Source of the DNA: Spirochaetaceae bacterium
GTDB lineage: Bacteria > Spirochaetota > Spirochaetia > Treponematales > Breznakiellaceae
Length of the DNA stretch: 12,557 nt
Direction: 5' to 3'
Assembly (NCBI GenBank): GCA_031265635.1
Contig: JAISCK010000219.1
Coordinates: 1-12,557, forward strand
Of the stretch, positions 1-6,273 are shown piece after piece (position 1 is the first letter of the stretch; each line of letters starts with the position of its first letter). The translations under genes were made by a program, and so were the position numbers. A model generated the notes under the pieces. The model searched no databases. It saw only the letters and a program-made list of their open reading frames with translations, and had not been told where the DNA came from.

Positions 1-825
1 CTGTGGCCCCACATGTCGGTTTACGACAATGTAGCCTACGGTTTACGGCTCCGTAAATGTCCCAGGGAAGAAATGGACAGGCGGGTCAGGAACATCGTGG
101 CCCTTGTCGGCCTTGACAGCGACGCCCTGGAAAAAGGCCGCAGGCCCACCCAGCTTTCGGGCGGGCAGCAGCAGCGCGTCGCCCTTGCCAGGGCCCTGGT
201 TATCGAACCGGAACTGCTGCTTCTGGACGAGCCGCTTTCAAACCTCGACGCAAAGGTGCGTTCCCGGCTCAGGCTGTACATCAGGGAAATACAGCAGAAA
301 GTGGGCATCACCGCCCTCTATGTTACCCATGACCAGGAAGAAGCCTTTTCCATAGCCGATACCATCGTGATCATGAACAAGGGAAAGATAATGCAGACAG
401 GGACTCCCCAAGAGATTTATTCACGGCCCGTCAATATGTTTGTCGCCGAATTTATAGGGGACAGCACTATATTGAAGGGAACCCTGAAAGATAACGGCTG
501 CGTGTCTTTGGCGGATAACGAAATCAGCGGCCTTGAAATACAGAGCAATGACGGATCAACAGCCCGTCCCGGCGACTGCATAAACATCATACTCAGGGCC
601 GCGGACCTTAAAATTTTCCCCGCCGGAGAGGATGTGTCGGCCCAGGGCAATATACTGGCCCTTAATGCCGAAGTCGAAAGCTCCATGTTTACAGGTTCCC
701 AATATAAGAATATTATCAAATTCCATGAACAGACTATCTTTGCCGACTGGGAGACAGACTGCGCCGGAAAGAAGATAAAACTTGTTATTCCAAAGGACAA
801 GATACGGCTTTTTAAGCAGGTTTGA
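1..825 (+). CDS. ABC importer ATP-binding subunit, C-terminal part (5' end outside window)
   Basis: This is the ATPase subunit of an ABC importer; it would sit on the cytoplasmic face and power uptake through a membrane permease. The frame is open to base 1, so the gene starts upstream and the first in-window ATG (13) is internal. The visible 274 codons begin just after the Q-loop (LWPHMSVYDNVAYGL). They contain the signature LSGGQQQR (52-59), Walker B LLLLDEP (72-78), D-loop SNLDA (80-84) and the H-loop histidine (110). Walker A is missing because of the window edge. About 115 further residues form a TOBE-like substrate-regulatory domain. This layout fits the PotA/FbpC/UgpC/MalK branch (polyamine, iron, glycerol-phosphate or sugar uptake). 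The substrate cannot be told from this part, and the permease and binding protein are not in view. The ATPase assignment is sure; the substrate class is not. Confidence 0.93.
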   Translation: MWPHMSVYDNVAYGLRLRKCPREEMDRRVRNIVALVGLDSDALEKGRRPTQLSGGQQQRVALARALVIEPELLLLDEPLSNLDAKVRSRLRLYIREIQQKVGITALYVTHDQEEAFSIADTIVIMNKGKIMQTGTPQEIYSRPVNMFVAEFIGDSTILKGTLKDNGCVSLADNEISGLEIQSNDGSTARPGDCINIILRAADLKIFPAGEDVSAQGNILALNAEVESSMFTGSQYKNIIKFHEQTIFADWETDCAGKKIKLVIPKDKIRLFKQV

Positions 826-839
826 ATGACTTGTTCGAC

Positions 840-886
840 AACCCGGCTGTCTGCCGCCGGTTAAAGCCCGTTGGACTTTGACCGGC
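840..886 (+). other. Two competing hairpins after the ABC gene
   Basis: Bases 856-866 pair with 876-886 over 11 bp with one G-T wobble and a 9-nt loop. The left arm of that stem can instead pair upstream: 840-847 with 856-862, with one bulged C and an 8-nt loop. The two folds exclude each other. No T-run follows, so neither is a standard intrinsic terminator. The region could be the 3' end of the ABC transcript or a leader of the next gene. The pairing is visible; a role is inferred. Confidence 0.45.
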
Positions 887-900
887 AAGTCCTGTAAAAT
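871..900 (+). promoter_or_regulatory. Weak candidate promoter for the MBL-fold gene
   Basis: TAAAAT at 895-900 matches the -10 consensus at 5 of 6 bases. TTGGAC at 871-876 is a poor -35 with an 18-nt spacer. Transcription would start near 907, about 42 nt before the GTG at 949. The -35 lies in a predicted hairpin loop, and the gene may instead be read from upstream. Confidence 0.25.
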
Positions 901-918
901 ACGCATTGCGGCTTTTAC
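894..918 (+). other. Imperfect hairpin in the ABC-MBL gap
   Basis: GTAAAA (894-899) pairs with TTTTAC (913-918). Inside, after a 2x2 internal loop, CGC (902-904) pairs with GCG (908-910) around a 3-nt loop. GCGTTTT follows, which is too weak a T-run to call a terminator with confidence. It overlaps the candidate -10 element at 895-900. Confidence 0.35.
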
Positions 919-934
919 GCGTTTTCCCAGTACC

Positions 935-941
935 GAAAGGA
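935..941 (+). promoter_or_regulatory. Shine-Dalgarno site deciding the GTG start at 949
   Basis: GAAAGGA at 935-941 lies 7 nt before the GTG at 949, an ideal spacing. It supports GTG rather than a downstream ATG as the start of the MBL-fold gene. Confidence 0.7.
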
Positions 942-948
942 CAGTACA

Positions 949-1971
949 GTGCTTAAAATTACTTTCATCAACGTCGGTTACGGAGACGCCATACTTCTTG
1001 AGAGCGGGGAGGGGGCTTTCAGGATTTTTATAGACGGCGGCGGGGATGAAGAATTCGTTCCTCCGCTTACCGGAAAGATACGAAGTTCCACGTATCTTGA
1101 ACGCTTAGGTATAACCGAACTTGATCTCCTGGTTATAACCCATTTCCACGAAGATCATGTCTGCGGCATAGAACCCTTTGTCATGAACGGCGGCAGGGTC
1201 AGGGAACTCTGGACGCCCTGGCGCGTGCCCTGCAACTTGTGGGGTGTGTATCCCGGCCTTTCCGGCAGGGACATTCCCGGAGAGGCCGGGCCTCCCTGCC
1301 CGGACGGGCTTTCCGGGAGTTCAAAAAAATTCCTCGACGCCCTGAACAGCTATAACCGTATCTATGAAAAACTTTCCCGTGACGGGTGCCTTGTCAAAGA
1401 GATCGCATCCCCCCTGTACGGCCATCCCCTTCCCCCTGGCATAACCGTCGATGTCCTTGCGCCTTCCCCCGCCCTTGCTTCCTTTTTTTCCGGGGCCCTT
1501 GAGTCCCTGTACCGTGCCGGAGGAGACGATTTTGCCGCGCGGCTTTCAGCCCTTGACCGGAAGATGAATGATTTTTCCGTGGTGCTGCGCTTTGTCCACG
1601 GAGGGCTGGGGATTTTACTGCCCGGCGACGCCTGCCCTTCGGCCGAGGCCATGAATATGTGGGATAAAAGCCGCCTCAAGGCCCATGTTCTGAAACTTGC
1701 CCATCACGGGCAGGAAGACAGCGTTTCGGGCGATTTTATCCGCGCCGTCGCTCCCCAAATAGTCGTAACCTGCGTTTCAGGAGACCGGCGCTATAACAGC
1801 GCCAATCCCCTGGTCTATGAAGAAATAAAGCGCGCCGCTCCGGGTATTACGCCGGAATTTGTCTTTACCGACAGGGTTCCGCTTGCCTATGAACGCTGCC
1901 CCCTGTCCCGCTCGGCCCTGACTATTGTGTTTGATGACGCGATAAAGTACTCTTTTACCACCTTATGCTGA
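949..1971 (+). CDS. ComEC/Rec2-like metallo-beta-lactamase-fold hydrolase
   Basis: This is a stand-alone metallo-beta-lactamase-fold protein of 340 aa, of the type related to the C-terminal domain of the DNA-uptake protein ComEC. The N-terminus INVGYGDAILLES (7-19) is the usual first strand and turn. The metal-binding motif is complete: THFHEDH, with H65, H67, D69 and H70. Next come N207-D208-F209-S210 and GILLPGD (221-227), matching the ComEC pattern of NxxS then LxxGD, and then KLAHHG (249-254). No signal peptide or membrane segment is seen, so it is probably cytoplasmic and lacks the ComEC channel. Such proteins may be phosphodiesterases or nucleases, but the substrate is unknown. It starts with GTG (good ribosome site at 935-941) and its stop overlaps the start of the permease gene, which suggests translational coupling. 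The fold is sure, the reaction is not. Confidence 0.88.
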   Translation: MLKITFINVGYGDAILLESGEGAFRIFIDGGGDEEFVPPLTGKIRSSTYLERLGITELDLLVITHFHEDHVCGIEPFVMNGGRVRELWTPWRVPCNLWGVYPGLSGRDIPGEAGPPCPDGLSGSSKKFLDALNSYNRIYEKLSRDGCLVKEIASPLYGHPLPPGITVDVLAPSPALASFFSGALESLYRAGGDDFAARLSALDRKMNDFSVVLRFVHGGLGILLPGDACPSAEAMNMWDKSRLKAHVLKLAHHGQEDSVSGDFIRAVAPQIVVTCVSGDRRYNSANPLVYEEIKRAAPGITPEFVFTDRVPLAYERCPLSRSALTIVFDDAIKYSFTTLC

Positions 1972-2867
1972 CCATGCAGTTTCTGCTCCTCTGCCTCATA
2001 GGCGTCGGAGTTCTTACGGAAAAATGCCGCCTGGTGGACAATCATTCCAGAAACGCCCTGAGCAATCTGGTCATCAATGTCCTTTTACCCTGCAATATCA
2101 TCGCGTCGTTTACCGGCGGCGGCACAAGGGATTTTCTGGCCTTGGGCATGGTGCTGTGCGTTTCTCTGGGCGTCATTGTTCTTACCTATATATTGGGAAA
2201 ATTCCTCCTGTTCAGGCGTTATGGAGGGGAGCAAAAGAAAATACTTTTTTACGCTACCCTGATTTCAAACGCCTCGTTTCTGGGGAATCCCATGGCGGAG
2301 AGCATATACGGGTTCGGCGCCCTGATCTATGCCTCGGCGTACCTTCTGCCGGTGCGCATAGCCCTTTGGACCGTAGGCCTGGCTATTTTTGCCGGCGCCG
2401 GAAAAAGCCCGGTCCGGGTTATTCTTCATCCCTGCCTCGCGGCCACATATATCGGGATAGGTATCATGGTATCGGGCATTGCGCCGCCCGAACTTCTGCG
2501 GCGGCTGGTTTTCAGCCTTGGAAACTGTACCGCCCCCTTTTCCATGCTGGTCATCGGGCACATACTCGCCCAGGCGGACCCGAGGAAAATGTTTACAAAG
2601 ACAGTACTGTATTATTCCTTTATCCGGCTTGTTTTTATCCCCCTTTTGGTACTGGGGGTGGTGGTTCTTTTGGGGCTGGACCCCCTTTCCGCGGGGGTTT
2701 TGGTCGTATTGAGCGGCATGCCAGCCCCCAGCACTGTTTCCATAATGGCCGATACATACAACGGCGACCGCGAATTGGCCTCCAGGATTATTTTTACCAG
2801 CATACTCTGTTCCCTGATTACCGTACCCGCCCTGGCCTGGCTCCTCAACCGCATTCTTCAGGCTTGA
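1965..2867 (+). CDS. AEC-family permease (auxin efflux carrier-like)
   Basis: This is a 300-aa polytopic membrane protein of the AEC family, the bacterial relatives of auxin efflux carriers. Bacterial members include malonate and malate transporters such as MdcF, but the substrate here cannot be read from sequence. About ten hydrophobic segments run through the protein. Family features include NLVINVLLPCNIIASF near residues 34-49, an SNASFLGNPMAESIYG stretch in the middle, and the C-terminal pattern GMPAPSTVSIMADTYNGD followed by ELASRIIFTSILCSLITVP. The length is usual for the family. ATG 1965 overlaps the MBL gene stop by 7 nt; a second ATG at 1974 is possible. Neither has a clear Shine-Dalgarno, so translation probably depends on coupling to the upstream gene. 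The stop codon lies inside the -35 region of the gap promoter. Confidence 0.9.
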   Translation: MLTMQFLLLCLIGVGVLTEKCRLVDNHSRNALSNLVINVLLPCNIIASFTGGGTRDFLALGMVLCVSLGVIVLTYILGKFLLFRRYGGEQKKILFYATLISNASFLGNPMAESIYGFGALIYASAYLLPVRIALWTVGLAIFAGAGKSPVRVILHPCLAATYIGIGIMVSGIAPPELLRRLVFSLGNCTAPFSMLVIGHILAQADPRKMFTKTVLYYSFIRLVFIPLLVLGVVVLLGLDPLSAGVLVVLSGMPAPSTVSIMADTYNGDRELASRIIFTSILCSLITVPALAWLLNRILQA

Positions 2868-2892
2868 CTCTTTTCCCCTTATTTCCTATGAT
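2864..2892 (+). promoter_or_regulatory. Strong sigma70-type promoter for gap
   Basis: TTGACT (2864-2869) and TATGAT (2887-2892) each match consensus at 5 of 6 bases and are separated by exactly 17 nt. Transcription would start near 2899, giving a leader of about 25 nt before the gap ATG at 2925. The leader holds a G-rich ribosome site, GGGGGT at 2914-2919. The -35 overlaps the stop codon of the permease gene (2865-2867). Confidence 0.75.
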
Positions 2893-2924
2893 TTAGGTAT
2901 CAATTTATCGATTGGGGGTATGGT

Positions 2925-3989
2925 ATGAAGATTGCCATAAACGGTTTTGGCCGTATCGGCCGCCTGGTGTTTCAGGCTATTGTGGATCAGGGTTTGCTCG
3001 GTAAGGATAAAATAGATGTAGTGGCGGTAACGGATATTTCTACCGATGCGAAATATTTTGCCTATCAGCTCAAATATGATTCCATACAGGGCCGGATGAA
3101 AGCGAATATTTCTTCCAAAAAAAGCAGTCCGTCTCTGGAAGATGACGATGTGCTTGTGGTAAACGGCCACGAGGTCAAATGCGTCATGGCCGAAAAGGAA
3201 CTCAAGAACCTTCCCTGGGGTTCTCTGGGCGTGGAGTATATCATTGAGGCCACCGGGCTTTTTACCGGCGACAATGCCTTTGGCCATCTCGAAGCCGGCG
3301 CCAAAAAGGTCATTATCTCCGCCCCGGCCAAGGGCAAGGAGAAAAAGATTCCTACCTTTGTATGCGGTGTCAACCACGAAAAATACAATCCCGCGGCGGA
3401 TCATGTGGTTTCCAACGCAAGCTGCACGACAAACTGCCTCGCGCCCCTGGTTCATGTAATCATGAAAGAGGGCATAGGTCTGGACAAGGGCCTCATGACC
3501 ACTATCCATTCCTATACGGCAACCCAGAAAATAGTGGACGGCGTTTCCAAAAAGGACTGGAGGGGAGGCCGCGCCGCGGCTATCAATATCATTCCTTCCA
3601 CCACCGGAGCGGCCAAGGCTGTGGGCGAAGTGCTTCCCGAAACCAAGGGCAAACTTACCGGCATGTCTTTCCGTATTCCCACTCCCACGGTGTCTGTGGT
3701 GGACCTCACCTTTACCGCGAGCAGGGACACCAGCATAGAAGAAATCGACGGGCTCATGAAGAAGGCTTCCGAAACCTATCTCAAGGGCATACTCGGCTAT
3801 ACCAACGAAGAACTGGTTTCCTCTGACCTGATTCACGATCCCAGATCGTCAACCTATGACAGCCTGGCGACGCTGCAAAACAATCTTCCCGGCGAAAAGC
3901 GCTTTTTCAAGGTTGTTTCCTGGTATGACAACGAGTGGGGGTATTCCAACAGGGTTGTAAGCCTGCTCCAGTATATGGCCGGCAGGTAA
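2925..3989 (+). CDS. gap: Glyceraldehyde-3-phosphate dehydrogenase, long trypanosomatid-like type
   Basis: This enzyme converts glyceraldehyde-3-phosphate, phosphate and NAD+ to 1,3-bisphosphoglycerate and NADH in glycolysis. The N-terminal Rossmann motif is INGFGRIGR (5-13). D37 sits in the position that favours NAD over NADP. The catalytic cysteine C167 is in SNASCTTNC and the paired histidine H195 is in TIHSYTATQ. The protein ends with WYDNEWGYSNRVV. At 354 aa it is longer than the common 330-340 aa form because of extra sequence at about 58-90, next to YFAYQLKYDS. That block and the later LGYTNEELVS and ATLQNNLPGEKRFFK stretches closely recall the glycosomal GAPDH of trypanosomatids. The ATG at 2925 follows GGGGGT with suitable spacing. 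The gene has its own strong promoter and is followed by a terminator, so it is probably expressed largely as a single gene. All catalytic residues are present. Confidence 0.98.
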   Translation: MKIAINGFGRIGRLVFQAIVDQGLLGKDKIDVVAVTDISTDAKYFAYQLKYDSIQGRMKANISSKKSSPSLEDDDVLVVNGHEVKCVMAEKELKNLPWGSLGVEYIIEATGLFTGDNAFGHLEAGAKKVIISAPAKGKEKKIPTFVCGVNHEKYNPAADHVVSNASCTTNCLAPLVHVIMKEGIGLDKGLMTTIHSYTATQKIVDGVSKKDWRGGRAAAINIIPSTTGAAKAVGEVLPETKGKLTGMSFRIPTPTVSVVDLTFTASRDTSIEEIDGLMKKASETYLKGILGYTNEELVSSDLIHDPRSSTYDSLATLQNNLPGEKRFFKVVSWYDNEWGYSNRVVSLLQYMAGR

Positions 3990-4009
3990 GCCTGTTTTTC
4001 AAATTGAAT

Positions 4010-4052
4010 CTGAGGCCGCTGTTTCAAAATTGAAAATTTGAAACAGCGTCAG
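4010..4052 (+). other. Long perfect AT-rich hairpin downstream of gap
   Basis: Bases 4017-4028 and 4037-4048 form a perfect 12-bp stem with an 8-nt loop. CTGA (4010-4013) and TCAG (4049-4052) extend the stem after a 3-nt bulge. No T-run follows, so this is more likely an mRNA 3'-end stabiliser or processing stem than a terminator. TTCAAATTGAA just upstream (3998-4008) is a smaller palindrome of related sequence. Confidence 0.6.
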
Positions 4053-4056
4053 ATAA

Positions 4057-4113
4057 CCCGGAACAACAAGGCTCCGTGTCCCTCCCTGGGGCCGGGGCCT
4101 TTTTGTTACCGGG
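4057..4113 (+). terminator. Intrinsic terminator between gap and pgk
   Basis: The core stem pairs AAGGCTCCG (4068-4076) with CGGGGCCTT (4093-4101) over 9 bp with one G-T wobble. A T-run at 4100-4104 follows. The pairing extends outward: an A-rich left flank pairs with the T-run and GTT, and CCCGG (4057-4061) pairs with CCGGG (4109-4113). A strong GC core preceded by As and followed by Ts is typical of a factor-independent terminator, possibly a bidirectional one. It should end most gap transcripts before pgk. Confidence 0.7.
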
Positions 4114-4140
4114 GCAATGCGTTAGACTAAACCCGTATAT

Positions 4141-4147
4141 GGGGGGA
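4141..4147 (+). promoter_or_regulatory. Ribosome site fixing the pgk start at 4151
   Basis: GGGGGGA at 4141-4147 lies 3 nt before ATG 4151, and the protein from there begins MIKTVKSVDLKGKRV, the usual PGK N-terminus. The in-frame GTG at 4076 lies inside the terminator stem and would add 25 residues unlike any PGK, so it is rejected. Confidence 0.7.
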
Positions 4148-4150
4148 CAA

Positions 4151-5416
4151 ATGATAAAGACAGTTAAATCGGTAGATCTCAAGGGCAAGCGGGTCATCAT
4201 GAGGGTTGACTTCAATGTGCCCATGAAGGATGGTACGGTACAGGACGATACCCGCATTACCGCGGCGCTTCCTACCATCAATTACATACTTGGGCAGGGC
4301 GTTAAAACCCTGACCCTGATGAGTCATTTGGGTGATCCGTCCAAAGACGCGAAAAAGGCCAGGGAAAAGGCCGAAAAAGACGGCAGGGCCTTTGACGAGG
4401 CGGCCTATATCAAAAGCAAGCACCGCATGGCGCCGGTGGCCGCCTATCTTGGGGAGAAACTCAGGCGGCCGGTTATTTTTGCCGGTGAGGATTCCTGTTA
4501 CGGCAAAAAGGCTTTTATTGATTCCCAAAAAGACGGATCGGTGATTATGCTTGAAAACACCCGTTTTCATAAGGAAGAAACTTCCAAGGAAGAGGCCGAG
4601 CGGGACAAACTGGCAAAGGAACTTGCCTCCTACGGCGATATTTTTGTAAACGACGCCTTCGGGACCGCCCACCGGGACCACGCGTCAACCGCTTCCATCG
4701 CCAAATTCGTTCCCGTGTCTGTGGCGGGTTTTCTCATGGAAAAAGAAGTCAACTACCTTGAGCCCATAGTAACCAATCCCCAAAAACCCCTTGTGGCCAT
4801 TATCGGCGGCGCAAAGGTTTCGTCCAAGATAGCGGTCCTCGAAAACCTTTTAAAAAACGCCGGCGCTCTGGTCATAGGCGGCGGTATGGCCTATACTTTT
4901 CTCAAGGCTCAGGGCCATAAGGTCGGCAAGTCCCTGGTCGAGGATGACCAGATTGACACGGCCAAAAGGATTCTTGACAGCGCGCGCAAGGCCGGCGTGG
5001 AGCTTGTGCTTCCTGTAGACCAGGAAGCCGCCGAGACCTTTGACGCGGCAAGCAGGGCGATTCATGTAGACGGCCCGGACCTTCCGGACGGGCTTATGGG
5101 TCTTGACGTAGGGCCCAGGACTATCGCTAAATACAGGGAAGTACTTGCCGGGGCGAAAACCATAGTATGGAACGGCCCTGTAGGTGTGTTTGAATTTGAC
5201 GCCTTTGCCAAAGGAACGGAAGAAGTGGCAAAGCTCGTGGCCGCTGCCACGGAGAGGCAGGTCATTACCGTAGTCGGCGGCGGAGATTCTGTCGCCGCGG
5301 TAAACAAATTCCGCCTGGCGTCAAAGATGAGCCATGTCTCTACAGGAGGCGGCGCTTCGCTTGAACTTCTTGAAGGGAAGAAACTTCCCGGCATTGAGGT
5401 TTGCAGGGCCCGGTAG
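4151..5416 (+). CDS. pgk: Phosphoglycerate kinase with inserted loop
   Basis: This cytoplasmic glycolytic enzyme transfers phosphate from 1,3-bisphosphoglycerate to ADP, making ATP and 3-phosphoglycerate. From ATG 4151 it is 421 aa, slightly longer than the usual 390-415. N-terminal substrate-site residues are seen in VDFNVPMKDG (19-28), R35, H59, LENTRFHKEE and NDAFGTAHRDHAS. The nucleotide domain has GGAKVSSKI, GGGMAYTFL, WNGPVGVFE and the closing GGGDSVAAV and STGGGASLELLEG. One oddity is that the common HLGRP motif reads HLGDP: the arginine that normally contacts the substrate is D62. A Lys/Arg/Glu-rich stretch of about 20 extra residues follows (about 64-92). This is probably a lineage feature, since everything else is intact. 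I see no good promoter between the terminator and the start, so expression may depend on read-through. tpiA follows 50 nt downstream. Confidence 0.97.
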   Translation: MIKTVKSVDLKGKRVIMRVDFNVPMKDGTVQDDTRITAALPTINYILGQGVKTLTLMSHLGDPSKDAKKAREKAEKDGRAFDEAAYIKSKHRMAPVAAYLGEKLRRPVIFAGEDSCYGKKAFIDSQKDGSVIMLENTRFHKEETSKEEAERDKLAKELASYGDIFVNDAFGTAHRDHASTASIAKFVPVSVAGFLMEKEVNYLEPIVTNPQKPLVAIIGGAKVSSKIAVLENLLKNAGALVIGGGMAYTFLKAQGHKVGKSLVEDDQIDTAKRILDSARKAGVELVLPVDQEAAETFDAASRAIHVDGPDLPDGLMGLDVGPRTIAKYREVLAGAKTIVWNGPVGVFEFDAFAKGTEEVAKLVAAATERQVITVVGGGDSVAAVNKFRLASKMSHVSTGGGASLELLEGKKLPGIEVCRAR

Positions 5417-5466
5417 GACACGGACGCAAAACACGGGCAGGGAAGCAATTTTAAGGAGGGACACGC

Positions 5467-6219
5467 ATGACAAGACCTTATTACATCGCGGGAAACTGGA
5501 AGATGCACAAGACCCGGAGTGAGGCGGCGGAACTCGCCAAGACACTCACGGCCAGGCTCAAGGACGGAAAGCATAAATACCTTGTGGCGCCGAGCTTTAC
5601 CAGCCTTGAGACCGTGGGCGCCATTGTCAAGGGCAGTAACATACTCCTTGGCGCACAGAACATGGCGGCTGAGGAACAGGGCGCCCACACCGGCGAAGTC
5701 TCGGTGCTTCAGCTAAAGGATCTGGGCGTACAGGTTGTGATTCTCGGCCACAGCGAGCGGCGTCATACCTATAAGGAAGATGACGAACTTATCAACAAAA
5801 AGGTCCATCTCGCCCTCAATCACGGTCTTGATGTTATACTCTGCATAGGAGAACTGCTTTCCGAAAGGGAAGCCGGCCAGGCGGAAAAGGTCTGCGAGAC
5901 CCAGACCCGCAAGGGTCTTGAAGGCGTGTCTGCCTCCGGTCTGGAGCGGGTAACCCTGGCCTATGAGCCTGTCTGGGCCATAGGCACCGGAAAGACCGCG
6001 ACGCCGGAAGACGCCGACACCATTCACGCCTATGTGCGCGGCGTGATAGCAAGGCTCTACGACGCTTCCGCGGCCGAAAAAATGATCATCCAGTACGGCG
6101 GTTCGGTAAAGGCCGAAAATGCCGCCCAGCTTATGGCAAAGGAGAATATTGACGGCGCCCTGGTAGGAGGAGCCTCCCTCAAGGCGGATACCTTTGTTCC
6201 CATAGCGATGTTCGGCTGA
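5467..6219 (+). CDS. tpiA: Triosephosphate isomerase
   Basis: This enzyme interconverts dihydroxyacetone phosphate and glyceraldehyde-3-phosphate, feeding the GAPDH encoded upstream. The protein is 250 aa, the normal length for this dimeric TIM barrel. Catalytic residues are all present: K12 in GNWKMHK, H95 in ILGHSERR and E167 in AYEPVWAIGTGKTAT, the last also containing the mobile phosphate-gripping loop. The C-terminal phosphate-binding motifs IQYGGSVK and DGALVGGASL are intact. A strong ribosome site, AAGGAGG at 5453-5459, lies 7 nt before the ATG. The 50-nt gap to pgk without a terminator suggests co-transcription with pgk. Confidence 0.98.
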   Translation: MTRPYYIAGNWKMHKTRSEAAELAKTLTARLKDGKHKYLVAPSFTSLETVGAIVKGSNILLGAQNMAAEEQGAHTGEVSVLQLKDLGVQVVILGHSERRHTYKEDDELINKKVHLALNHGLDVILCIGELLSEREAGQAEKVCETQTRKGLEGVSASGLERVTLAYEPVWAIGTGKTATPEDADTIHAYVRGVIARLYDASAAEKMIIQYGGSVKAENAAQLMAKENIDGALVGGASLKADTFVPIAMFG

Positions 6220-6226
6220 CCCATTG

Positions 6227-6254
6227 CGCGGCCGGAAACCTGTTCCGGACCGCG
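6227..6254 (+). other. GC-rich hairpin between tpiA and the first kinase gene
   Basis: Bases 6227-6237 pair with 6243-6254 in an 11-bp stem with one bulged A (6249) and a 5-nt loop. GAACATTCC follows rather than a T-run, so it is at best a weak terminator. A second fold, TTCCG (6243-6247) with CGGAA (6253-6257), competes with it. It may reduce read-through from tpiA or stabilise the tpiA mRNA end. Confidence 0.5.
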
Positions 6255-6273
6255 GAACATTCCATAAAAACCC

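Noticed and set aside
2024..2896. A 290-codon plus-strand frame overlapping the AEC permease
   Set aside because: The permease frame shows clear family motifs and membrane segments; this frame is Pro/Arg/Gly-rich with no motif.
2886..3836. A 316-codon open frame on the minus strand, antisense to nearly all of gap
   Set aside because: It lies opposite a certain gene, the translation shows no recognisable domain, and such frames arise from the codon bias of conserved genes.
4030..4057. Promoter-like TTGAAA-16-GATAAC upstream of pgk
   Set aside because: Its elements overlap the AT-rich hairpin, and RNA from it would start at the terminator; mentioned as a possibility but not annotated.
4076..4150. 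Longer PGK starting at GTG 4076
   Set aside because: The start lies in the terminator stem and the added 25 residues do not belong to the PGK family; ATG 4151 has a ribosome site and the normal N-terminus.
5062..5688. A 208-codon minus-strand frame across the pgk-tpiA junction
   Set aside because: It is antisense to two well-supported genes, with no domain or ribosome site seen.
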